From: Halichondria panicea
Taxonomy: Eukaryota; Porifera; Demospongiae; Suberitida; Halichondriidae
Direction: 5' to 3'
DNA: 64,000 nt
NCBI RefSeq assembly: GCF_963675165.1
Contig: NC_087390.1
Location: 3,114,001-3,178,000, forward strand
Positions 12,410 to 22,300 of the stretch are shown in pieces. Made by a program: the position numbers and the translations under genes. The first letter of the stretch is position 1. Each line of letters opens with the position of its first letter. The notes beneath the pieces are model-generated. The model worked only from the letters and a program-made list of their open reading frames with translations. It was not told the DNA's origin and made no database searches.

Positions 12410-14121
12410 TGCGGTGCGCATGCGCAAGCGAGGTATAGTACGGTAGTGTGTTTGTGTGTCTGTGTCTGTCTGTGTAGACTGCTACAGCTGCTCAAGGATC
12501 ATTGAAATGCAAGTAAGAGTTTCTATAGGCTTCTAGTCATGTTTTCTTGGATTTTAATTTGTGGATTTGTAAAATTAATAATGCTTTGTTCTCGAGTTAT
12601 GCCTACTTGGAATGCCATTACAGCCTTTTCGGAAGAGCACGTAGCCAACTTGTTTACCAAGTGTTGCTACTTTACTTAACTCTACACTAGAACGCTAGCT
12701 ATTGGTAGCTGCAAGAGAGCTACAAGGCTCTGCTGATGGCAGCCATTAATTTAGACTTGAACTTTGGCATCGATCGTTTTTAACAACAATCATGGTCGAT
12801 CATTACCCACTCTTTGAGTTTGCATGCAGCATGCAAATTAAGTATAAAATTAAGCTATTAGTAGCTTTATGTTATGTAGCTTTGGCATCTCCACCGAGGC
12901 ATCAGCACCTGCGGTGTTTTTTGTATAGTTTTGCACAGTACATGCATTTTGGGGTATAAATTGTGGGACGTACATAATTACATTGGACGTGCAATTTGTT
13001 CATATATACAGCAATGAATATTGCGTTTTTTCATCATGTGACAATAATTCCCCAGATTTAAAAGTCCACATGCATGCACTTATACATTTATACATCCATC
13101 CAATGATATATAACCATAATTATGCTCATGCAGATTTATACATCCATTCCACCCGTGATAACCGTATAGTGCTAAATTTTCGAGGGGCTTAATTTTTGAG
13201 GATTTCGTGGGTTAGCAATCCTACACAAAAATTGTTCTTTATCTGCTATAACGTGCAAAGATTAAAGGCCTGGCTTCCGGTAAGCAGTCATTCCACCAAT
13301 ATTGTGCAACGAAAATTAATGCTTTTAGAGGCCATTCCACCAAATATAAGTGCCTCGAAAATTTTGCGGTATACGGTACTACCCCGTGTAAACGCGCAGT
13401 GCGGCTAAAATTCGAAGCACTAAAATTATGTTGAAGTAGCTCGAATATAGACGCCCATATGGGCCTCTAATTGAATAGGCACTTTTATTGGAAAATTTGT
13501 TGTTTTGCTCATGGCGCGGCTAATTGAATTGTCAACTTCAATTAAAAAGCCACAAGGGTAACAGCTGAGATAAATGAAAGCACTTGCGGGTGCTGATGCC
13601 TCGGTGGAGGTGTCAAAGTTACAAAACATAAAGCTACTATATATAGCTATTAAATTTATCCTTAGCTTTCTCATGATGAACATAATTTTGCTGCGCAGGC
13701 AGAATCACAGGGAAACTCAAAGAGTGGGTAATGACCGACCATAATTGTTGTTAAAATGATCGATGCCAAAAGTTCAAGTCTAAAATTAATGGCCGCATCA
13801 GCAGAGCTTTGTAGCTCTCTTCTCACTCTTGCAGCTACCGATATCTAGCGTTCTAGTGCAGAGCTAACTACTAAGTAGTGTAGCAACACTCGGTGAACAA
13901 GTTTTGCTACGCACTCTTCTAAAAAAACTGCAATGGCATTCCAAGTAGGCATAACTCGAGAACGAAGCATTATTTTGCAAATTCACGAATTAAAATCCAA
14001 GAAAACATGACTAGTAGCCTGTAGAAACTCTTACTTGCACTTCATTGATCCTTGGGCGGTCTACACAGACACACAAAAACACTACCGTATACCTCACTTG
14101 CGCATGCGCACCGAGGCATAA
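12371..14121. mobile_element. Long inverted-repeat element, arms ~540 bp
   Basis: About 12371-12917 is repeated in inverted orientation at about 13581-14121. Outer tips read TTATGCCTCGGTGCGCATGCGC and the inverse. Shared interior landmarks include CTTCTAGTCATGTTTTCTTGG, CTCGAGTTATGCCTACTTGG and TTGGCATCTCCACCGAGGC. Each arm also has ATGCCTCGGTG at both of its own ends, so the structure is either one foldback element or two inverted copies of a ~540-bp MITE flanking ~660 bp. A diverged relative lies at 24128-24980. No transposase frame is visible inside. Confidence 0.75.
13162..13376. mobile_element. MITE, CCGTATAG family, nested between the long arms
   Basis: A 215-bp element has the tips CCGTATAGTGCTAAATTTTCGAGG and, inverted, CCGTATACCGCAAAATTTTCGAGG, with TA to the right. 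It lies in the spacer of the long inverted-repeat element, so it inserted there or was trapped there. Confidence 0.7.
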
Positions 14122-14238
14122 TTAGTGAGATAAATATATAGCTGCATAGAGTCATGGAGTCAGTCAAAACCATTGTCACCATCATTGTCTTCAGACAACT
14201 GTAAGTCCAGCTTTGGTTCTTTGACATTAGACACAATT

Positions 14239-14436
14239 TCAACGCTTCAACCTGAGTTGCCTAATTTTGATGATGTAGTGGACTATCTTTGGGACAAATT
14301 TTAAGTCCTTCGGTAAACGTTGGGAAACCGTGGTTTTTCTCAGCAAACTGATCTTGTGCCTTTCCATGAATCGATAGAGCCACCCCTGACTAGCAACAAA
14401 GCTGCTGTTCCCGGCCTGGCGTTTTATTTTTGACAC
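14239..14436 (-). pseudogene. pogo/Tigger-like transposase remnant (CENP-B/Tc5-type HTH)
   Basis: The minus-strand frame encodes SSFVASQGWLYRFMERHKIS followed by KTTVSQRLPKDL. This is the characteristic second helix-turn-helix of pogo/Tigger/jerky-type transposases (F-x-A-S-x-G-W-L-x-x-F-x-x-R-H, then a TTVxQxLP stretch). Only about 60 residues survive, with no DDE catalytic domain, and adjacent frames are broken by stops. It lies beside the long inverted-repeat element. Elements with CAGTAGACTCTCG-type ends and TA duplications elsewhere in the window are the kind such a transposase would mobilise. Confidence 0.7.
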
Positions 14437-14592
14437 AACACTTTCTTAGTAACACGAAGCCTGATTTCTCGCTTGCTACGAATATTTGAGGGAGCGCATC
14501 TATTAGAAAAACAGGTGATATTAACCTCAAATAGACGCGCATCGCGCGAAGAAATGAGATACTCGTTTACACTATGGTATACCTTTGTGTTG

Positions 14593-14609
14593 TATAAACT
14601 TTGAAACCA
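14593..14609 (+). promoter_or_regulatory. Shared TATA-like upstream motif of POT-A
   Basis: TATAAACTTTGAAACCA lies about 180 bp before the POT-A start. The identical 17-mer occurs about 100-110 bp before POT-C and POT-C'. It is a candidate core promoter or a relic of common ancestry; no transcription data are available. Confidence 0.35.
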
Positions 14610-14791
14610 CATAGTAAATATACTGAAAATGGTATACATACTGTCTATATAAGGACTCCATATATTTGTGTCATAAAACAACGAGGCATAGTAGACCTTG
14701 CTATACTGATAGTTGTTCATCCACACTTAGCTTTCACAAAACTCAGTTGTGTACCATAGTCCTCGCAGTCTCTTAGCTTTCTACAAGTCTC

Positions 14792-16324
14792 ATGATGAGA
14801 GCAGAAAGAATGAGGTGTAAATGCAGGTACAGAGTGAGATGGTTTTATTCCAAGGGAGCCTTTCTTGTTCTGGTATGGGTTAGGCTGCTTACTGTAGCAA
14901 GCATCTCCGTGCTAAATACAATTAAAATGTATGGAGACCAAATACGGAAAGACAACTTCAACTTCATCTTACCAAAGTGGCTACCTGCTATCCCACTTGT
15001 GTTTGGTTTGTTGGGAGCTGTTTTCTCAGGATGGCTAGCCGACGCTAAGCTGGGCAACTACAAGGTGATGAAATACTGCTGTGTACTGCTGTTTTTTATA
15101 AGTTTGTGTTTTAGTACCTACACCATAGTTCCTGGTATTATGCATTATACATACGTGGTGAGTGTGTTGTACTGCGTATGTGGGAGTGTTTCTGCAATGG
15201 CTGTAGTAGCGTGCTTGGTTACTTCACTGCAACTAGGTTTGGATCAGATGCCTGATGCTTCATCTTCTAGTATCACAAGTTTTATTGCTTGGTTTGTATT
15301 CAGTATCTACACTGGTATTTGGATCAGCAAGTTTCCACTTTTGGCAATAAAGTTCTGTTCAATTAAACCGTTTTGGTTTATTCAACTTTACAGCTTGGTT
15401 CCACCTCTTTGTACAACTGCTGTTTTAGTTTTAGACTTCATCGTTGCAAAACAGTGGTTGCTCATTGAACCAAAATCTCCTCAGTCTCTCAAAACTATCT
15501 ACCGAGTTCTCAAATTTGCAGCTAAGCACAAAGCTCCCCTCAATCGGAGTGCTCTCACATACTGGGAAGAAAACATACCGTCAAGAATGGACCTGGGAAA
15601 GTCGAGGTACGGTGGACCATTCACTACAGAGCAAGTTGAAGATGTGAAGACTATCTTACGTTTATTTCCCCTCTGCTTAACGCTATGGCTACTAGGGGGC
15701 TCACTTGCAATCTTCCATCCCCCAAGTTTTGTGACAGTCGCTCCAACAGGCTGGACCACATGTACTTCCAGACTTCTGTCCATGTTCACATACAACTCTT
15801 GGTGGTGTGGTATGGTTTGGACTGTCTTATACGAGTTTGTGATTTACCCAGTGATACAAAACAGTCTTCCCAGCATTATTAGGAGAATCGGAATCATTTC
15901 TCTCGTCATAACAACTCTCAGTATTGTGTTCCTAATTCTGGAAGTAGTCCTCTACTATCACAGTGATTTAGTGGCGGTCGATTCTGTCATTGACATATTA
16001 CATTCAATTTCTAAAGGTTTTCTCACAATGTTGCTTGCTAGTACTATGGTGGAATTAGTTTGTGCTCAAGCTCCATATAACATGAGAGGATTGTTTGGAG
16101 GGTGTATGGTGTTGGTGTTGATTTCATCTGTTTTTATTGGCCGTTATTTCCCATCAAACATAAAATTAACAATGTATGGGGTTAGAGTAGCCATCAGCCT
16201 GTTTGGATTCATTCTATACTGTGCCTTGGCTCGCTGGTACAAGAAAAGAGTTAGAGATGAGGACTACTGTACACAAACTGTTGTGGAAGAGGTGTATGAT
16301 CGATACTTGTCAGCTCAGCGTTAG
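14792..16324 (+). CDS. POT-A: POT/PTR2 (SLC15-like) transporter
   Basis: An intronless 510-residue membrane protein with about 12 hydrophobic segments. PTR2-family landmarks: GWLADAKLGNYKVM (residues 80-93) matches the loop after the second segment of POT carriers; QLGLDQMPDASSSSITSFIAWFVFSI (147-172) matches FGADQF...FFNWFYFSINxG; RYGGPFTTEQVEDVKTILRLFPL (272-294) matches the TVxQVEExKxxLR element before segment 7; and ELVCAQAPYNMRG (421-433) matches the SQAPxxMRS motif. POT carriers are proton-coupled symporters of peptides, nitrate or other solutes. The N-terminal RYRVRWFYSKG (12-22) occupies the position of ExxERFxYYG but lacks both glutamates. The C-terminal tail RVRDEDY..QTVVEEVYDRY is a hallmark of this local family. 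Start chosen at the MM shared with POT-C and POT-F. A polyadenylation-like AATAAA lies at 16528. Confidence 0.9.
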   Translation: MMRAERMRCKCRYRVRWFYSKGAFLVLVWVRLLTVASISVLNTIKMYGDQIRKDNFNFILPKWLPAIPLVFGLLGAVFSGWLADAKLGNYKVMKYCCVLLFFISLCFSTYTIVPGIMHYTYVVSVLYCVCGSVSAMAVVACLVTSLQLGLDQMPDASSSSITSFIAWFVFSIYTGIWISKFPLLAIKFCSIKPFWFIQLYSLVPPLCTTAVLVLDFIVAKQWLLIEPKSPQSLKTIYRVLKFAAKHKAPLNRSALTYWEENIPSRMDLGKSRYGGPFTTEQVEDVKTILRLFPLCLTLWLLGGSLAIFHPPSFVTVAPTGWTTCTSRLLSMFTYNSWWCGMVWTVLYEFVIYPVIQNSLPSIIRRIGIISLVITTLSIVFLILEVVLYYHSDLVAVDSVIDILHSISKGFLTMLLASTMVELVCAQAPYNMRGLFGGCMVLVLISSVFIGRYFPSNIKLTMYGVRVAISLFGFILYCALARWYKKRVRDEDYCTQTVVEEVYDRYLSAQR

Positions 16325-17139
16325 GTTTCTGTTTCTGGAACATGCAAAATAGAGTGCATGTGTGTTGTACATATGTACATGTGCATGTATAGTATACCTT
16401 TCACATTCAAACAAACTACTATAGATTTATTTTAGAAATAGAGCTGGATGTGAGGTGTTCTGTAACATGTTCTACAACTAGTATCTAAATTATAGTGTTG
16501 TAAAAATTTCAGTATCAGGAGCCCATGAATAAAAGAAGGAGTGGCTGACTATGGGAATCACGTTTCATAAGGGCTATGACCACATTTCCATATCATTTAT
16601 GCAGAGTCACCAAAATAATGATTGAATCCCTACACGTGCATGTTATACACAATACAGGGCTGCGGTTTGCAAGCACTTAGAGTCGCTTCCATACAAGAAA
16701 GTGCGGTTTCATCGGCAATTACGAAACGTGATCCCCGAGTATACGTTGAAGTTAGCCGCTCCTTCTCTTATTTATGGGCTCCTGTTATAAATATGTCAAT
16801 GGATATTGCAACAAAGCAATGAATACTGTGAAAAGTTTGCATAATAAAGGGTGTTGCAATCAAGGCTATAAGGCTCTAGGGCAAATGGACAGACACTGAA
16901 GGGAAATTCAAAAGATGTGAATGTCGTTTGTTCTGTGTATATTTTTGTATGGATCTGAGGTTTCTACACAAGCTATTAAAGTATAAGAAGAGGTAGAATA
17001 CATTATTATGACTGAACTAATTGGTATGCCAAATTTCTCCCTTTTAATACCTCGCTTCGCTCTCTTTTAACGAAGATTCGTTGTTCTGTACACCTGTTGC
17101 TATAATTATAGGCATGTTATTGTTTATATGCTGTAATTA
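16325..17139. other. 3' flank of POT-A, no gene recognised
   Basis: It contains the probable POT-A 3' UTR with AATAAA at 16528. No frame with protein features was found. Confidence 0.5.
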
Positions 17140-17236
17140 GTGCTGACCACGTGATCTCTAGCCAATCATAAAAGTAGTCATGTGACTAACTTAATTCTAA
17201 TTGTGCCTGAAGTTGTTGATGCACACTTTAAGTGTG

Positions 17237-17268
<32 letters not shown>

Positions 17269-17507
17269 AATGGTTTATTGAGAATAAAATTTTTGGGCAG
17301 GATCTCTTGTAATACACGAGAGAGCCTGGGAAGCCATTTTTGTATAATTATCATTTAGAGGAAGTATGTGCTTAAGTAAGGAAAAATAACAATACAAACA
17401 AATTGAGACGGTGAATGAAATGGATTCGCCAGGTACAAAACTGGTTTAACAGGTCAATGTATGGCAGGCTGTATACGTACACGAGGCTAGAGATCACGTG
17501 ACAGCAC
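17140..17507. mobile_element. Inverted-repeat element carrying 18S rRNA sequence
   Basis: The ends AGTGCTGACCACGTGATCTCTAGCC (from about 17139) and GGCTAGAGATCACGTGACAGCACT (about 17484-17507) are inverted copies, giving a ~370-bp element. No clear target duplication was identified. It has no coding capacity. The interior contains the 18S rRNA-derived segment listed separately. Confidence 0.6.
17237..17366 (+). pseudogene. 18S rRNA 3'-domain fragment (degenerate)
   Basis: The 41 bases at 17237-17277 (TTGTACACACCGCCCGTCGC... to GAATGGTTTA) match the universal eukaryotic 18S sequence that precedes helix 44. About 70 bases later ATCATTTAGAGGAAGTA (17350-17366) matches the 18S sequence just after helix 44. 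Between them a hairpin-forming stretch (TCTCTTGT..ACACGAGAGA) sits where helix 44 should be but is shortened and changed. Flanks show no further clear 18S similarity, so this is a captured fragment and not an rRNA gene. Confidence 0.8.
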
Positions 17508-17632
17508 TAAATACTTTAGAGCACACCTAGCCAAAATCACGTGTTTTATTTGTGGTGCGGTCAACACAGCTTTGTGCGATGAATTGACTAGACCCTATTT
17601 TTGAGTATGGCTTTGCACGACTAGTTTATATA

Positions 17633-17854
17633 CCATGTAGCAGGAAATTTTCGTGGGGTGCAAAATTTCGCGATTTTCGAGGGCAGAACAGTATAACTCG
17701 AAAATTAAAACCGGGATAAACTACCACGCACCGGTATTTTCACATGCAAAGTATTGGTGGGTGGTTTCCTGGCATTGAAATGCGAATATTAGAACCCACG
17801 AAAATTTCTGCTGAGGGCTCTCGAGCCAAATCGCGAAAATTTCCTGCTATACAG
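17633..17854. mobile_element. MITE related to the CCGTATAGCGGG family
   Basis: A 222-bp element with the tips CCATGTAGCAGGAAATTTTCG and, inverted, CTGTATAGCAGGAAATTTTCG, flanked by TA. Inner parts GGGGTGCAAAATTTCGCGATTTTCG resemble interior type 2. The tips have drifted from CGGG to CAGG. Confidence 0.7.
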
Positions 17855-17915
17855 TATTTCAATAACTGATTAATAATTATTTAAAGGTGAGTCTTGTGCA
17901 GTATTGATCTATCTA

Positions 17916-17986
17916 GTAATCCGTGCCAAATGAAATGGCCGGTATATTGATTCAGAGAGCCAGATTAGCGAGAGTCTACTCCATAC
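17916..17986. mobile_element. Pogo-like MITE end fragment
   Basis: GAGAGCCAGATTAGCGAGAGTCTACT matches the right end of the CAGTAGACTCTCG-type elements found at 37832 and 39107. No left end is present nearby, so this is a truncated copy. Confidence 0.5.
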
Positions 17987-18525
17987 TTCTGGAACACAAA
18001 ACTTATCAAAAGACTCCGGCCGATGGATTGTTTCTGAAATGGACCAGGTATCCAACTTTCACTATACAGATGCACCAGGTACTATAATTATATAGACAGT
18101 GTGTCATACTATTAATGTTATTGTACCCTATACCATACCCATACAGTCATCCGGCCATGCATTTAATCACAACTTTAACTATTTCTGCTTCACACTGTAT
18201 TACCCAATTTCTGTATTCAACAGCAAAGATTTTGGTAATGCTCTCCTCTTGTGTGGGGAGGATGCGCTGAAGATCTACTGCATGGTGGTGGCTCTGATGA
18301 GGTTGTGATCAGCCCGAGCTATTTGGTTGAGTGAGTTAAGCTTATAAAATATTGGTTTTCAAATGAATAATTACGTTTATCTGCTTGTTGCTTATATACA
18401 AACTACAACATGATTATGTGAGACGTTAGTTGTTTACTCTGCATCAAAAGTAAAATACAGTGTAGGTTAGCTTTCACTGTGCAATAGCCTGCCTGCATGC
18501 TTATTTAATTATAGTACCCATGGAT

Positions 18526-19085
18526 ATCATAGACCTCTTGCACCTCGATCTCAGTGTGCATTGTACATCTCTATAACTCTCCTCTTGTACATGTACTAGC
18601 AAGGTAGAGGATGAATCCAAGCAGACTCATAGCAGCCTTGATTCCGAACACAATATTTAGAATTCTGAGGGAATTGCACCATGCACTGTCAAAACAACAG
18701 CATAAAATTATGTATAGAGGTAACATAACTTAAACCAAGGGTGTATATAAATTAAGGATAAGAGGGCATGCAACTGACTATTAGCGAGCAAAAACTAAAG
18801 CCACAGACTGGATATACTATATGTATACTGTACACAAAATCTAAATAGGCATGTAGTTTTCCACCGCCCACTTTAGCTAGCTGTTGCATGCCCTTTCTCT
18901 TTTATAGGCCTTTGCTTAAACTCATAATAATATTCGTATGTTGTAAGGGGCCTGAGCACAAACTAACTCCGTAAGTGCACAAAAAAATGTTTTGACAGCA
19001 AACCGTTCAACACAAAAAATAAAACACTTTTTATTGCCTCATTTCTGTGAAGACCTTTAATGATTGTATACTATACTCCACAAAC
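18526..19085 (-). pseudogene. Decayed POT transporter gene, 3' part (POT-D-like)
   Basis: The sequence aligns base by base with the 3' part of POT-D. Shared blocks include the ATGAATCCAAGCAGACTCATAGC stretch (around 18610), GGGGCCTGAGCACAAACTAACTCC (the CAQAP motif on the minus strand, around 18949), and GTGCATTGTACATC near the C-terminal tail. Many indels and substitutions break every frame, and a 132-bp inverted-repeat insertion interrupts it. It shows that a POT-D relative once lay left of the present array. Confidence 0.75.
18763..18894. mobile_element. Small inverted-repeat insertion in the POT pseudogene
   Basis: The arms AGGGCATGCAAC (18763-18774) and GTTGCATGCCCT (18883-18894) are perfect inverted repeats. 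The sequence between them is absent from the homologous POT-D region, which supports an insertion. Confidence 0.65.
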
Positions 19086-19367
19086 CAAGCTGCAGTATGT
19101 TCATGAAACTTATAATCGTGACTTCAAGTCCACCAATAATAAGTATAGAGAATGTGACTTTATCGATTTTAATTATTTATGATGAAAAGTGTTAGTGTTT
19201 GTCACAACAAAGTAATGAGTATAATGGTGTGATCAATCAAGAGGTGTATATATACTACGTAATTGCAAGCTATAATGCACACACTAGATACACAATGTAT
19301 AAGGTAAACTGATTTACGTACCAATAATATTATAGAGAATAGATATACCATACAGTATGCTCCTGAT

Positions 19368-22300
19368 TCATTTCCCAAATGCATGATAGTCACTATTTTC
19401 GTCCGAATTTGAGTCGGAATCTCGATCTCTGTTTGACAATTCCATGTCATCCCAGTCCTGGACTTGAACTAAATCAAGTCGTTTTGTCTTCTTTAGAGCA
19501 TCTCTCACTTTGCACACAAGTCTCACAAGAATATAAGCTATCATGTACACAATAGGACAGTTCATGATGAGAACCAGCAAAGTAGTTGAATATGGAAGAA
19601 GTTGGGAGTCGTCACCATTAGGAAATTTACTGTTGTCATAATTGAATCGTGTCACTTGGTTGATGATTATCAGACACAAAAGGAGCAGTGAATCCAAAAT
19701 ATTGTGCCATCGCTTGAGATAAGGCTGTGCAATGCTGTGGATGAGTAGGAACGAAACAAGTAAGACGTCCAGTGTTAAGTATTGATGGCTCAATGTTGGA
19801 AAAAGGGTTGTACAGATAATTAGCACTCGATACACGAAATACAAACCAGCGAAAACTCGATAGTTGTCTTTAAAGCAGCTCTGAAAGGAATCCAAGAATG
19901 GTTTCAGTTTTGAGTACGGTGCATGAACAAACATTTTAGCTATTGAATTTGTATCAACACATTTACAAATGGACAACAGTTTGAAACAAAATGGATATAT
20001 TAGTAGAAGCAGCATTGGAATAAACATGATAAGCATGCACAGAACTGCAAAAATAGCATACTTCAGATGATCCCCTGAAAATGGCGTCAAGTTACCTTGA
20101 AGAAATACAACAGTTTGATAGAAGATGTTACCCTGGCCGTATACATGGGTGATGTTAAGGATTTGACTGCAAACTTTGAAGCATCGGGAAAACACGATCA
20201 CGAGCACTGCTGATAAACCGTGTATAATGGACGACTTGATAGTAGAGTAACGAAAACAACTGCATTTCTGCAGAATATTGCAGTAGTTTATCAGGCCAAC
20301 AGTTATGATTACCAAAAGAAGTACATAAACAACAGTTGTAAACTTGAACATAAGCATATCCATTGTTGTGGCTCCTCTCCATAGGCAAAATGAAAGCTTA
20401 TCATGAAGGAAGAAATCTAAATTGAACACATTGTAGATCATTCTGGTTATGGTGTATGTATGATACACTGGATTTGGAAATATGATGAATGAATTTCCAG
20501 TGACAGGTATAGAATCAATCACTTGTGAAAAGAAAATAAATCCATTGACTGCGCCAGATGTGAAACTAATGTTTAGTACAGTTGTCAAGACAAATAAAAC
20601 AGTTAGTGGGAAAAGCTCAGATATAATGTAAAGAAGCCATCCGTAATCACACGATTCATTTTTTTGACAGTTGTGATTCATCCCATGATAATGAACGGAA
20701 TAATTCTCTCGACATTCACCACAGAGCCTTCCAGTTCGATAAATGCCACAGACCTCCTTGTCAAGCATCTCTTTAGTTTTAGGTAAGACTGAGTTTTGAT
20801 CAAAGTGATTACAATAGCCACCAGGACAGTATCCATATTCAAAATTACGTGTGTTATTATTGAACCCAAACCAGTATCCTTTTTGCAAATGTGCTTGAAA
20901 AAGTTTATAATCACACTGGTGTATGGGTCGAAATGCCGTTTCCAAAGTTGAAGCACTGCAAACGCAGTTTTCGGTAGATTCATCCAAAAAATACCCTGGT
21001 GGGCATTCCAAGAGAGATATATTGATGTTAAGCCTCAATTCGCGATATCCTAATTTTTGTAGTCTTAGCACACTATCACTTCCAGGTTGCCCATTTAGTT
21101 GCACCTTTCTATTGGATATATACGTGTACGGTTGACCGAGTTTGACACTTGATGTATTTTTACTTAGTGTTGCGTAGTATACTGCATCTATTGTTTGGTA
21201 GTAATCATTTATTACTGATATTGGCAAATTAGTTTTACGTCCAGGGTATACTTGAAAGTACTGGTTGTCACCAAGAAACATCGTTTTGTTTATTTGAAAT
21301 TGTCCTCCTGAAGTTGATAGATGACATTTGATATCGGCACCATGGAAAATGAATGTACCGACACAGGTGAATGTATGTGCATAGTGATGAGTTGTACGTT
21401 CGAATCCCTCAGTTGGATGATTGCATGCAGTAATACACGTTTGTAATGAAGGAGAGAAAATGTCATGGCCAGCAGCGTAACATTCAGTTTGATTGCCCTC
21501 GGCAATCTCAGCGTAATTGTCTTTAAATTCAAATGTTACATTCGAATTTTTTGAGTCAACAGATCCATGATATTGAATAAAACAACTTCTCGATGATACA
21601 AAGTTGTGTTTGTCAATGTTGTACTCATAGATAGCTCCACCCCTTCTCAAAGCAGTGTTTTTATTGAAAGTAAATGAGTTTTTTTCCATCACAAACAAAG
21701 CTGATAATCCAACAAATGCAATTGCACCACCTTCAAATCCGTAATTTCCGACAAAGTCGCATATGGTGTCAGGTCTTGTTGTAATGATACTGGATGAAAG
21801 GTAGAGTGCAGAGCCTGAGTTACCTTCAAATATTATCAAACCACTAAATATTGCATTGAAATCTGTAAGCATCATTGAACCCCTTCCATTTTCATAACCT
21901 GTATAGTTCTGAGAATCCAAACTCACTGTATTTGATCTGAATTCACAGTTATGAAACACTGGTACTGGTAAGAATCCTTTAGATAAAATCTCCCATACAT
22001 GTGGAGCAATATCAATTGCTGATCCGTATTTAGCTTCATTTTGTGTCCAATTACAATGATAAAACTCCAAGACATTTAGCAAATCAGATTTTTCTCTTCG
22101 AATTGAGTAGACTCGAATCCCTCCCCCATAAACTGCCCAGTTTCTTTCAAATGTACAGTGATCAAAATGCACTGTATTGTTGGATATTAAAGCAGTATTG
22201 TAGCCTATGTCCACACCACCACCTCCAAAATGTTTACACGTATTATCTTGAATCGTAAGATTTAATAGCTTAATGATGTTGTGACTGCTAGAGTCTTGTA

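Noticed and set aside
17237-17366. A functional rRNA gene
   Set aside because: Only about 58 bases match 18S in two blocks and helix 44 is altered; no upstream 18S sequence or downstream ITS is present.
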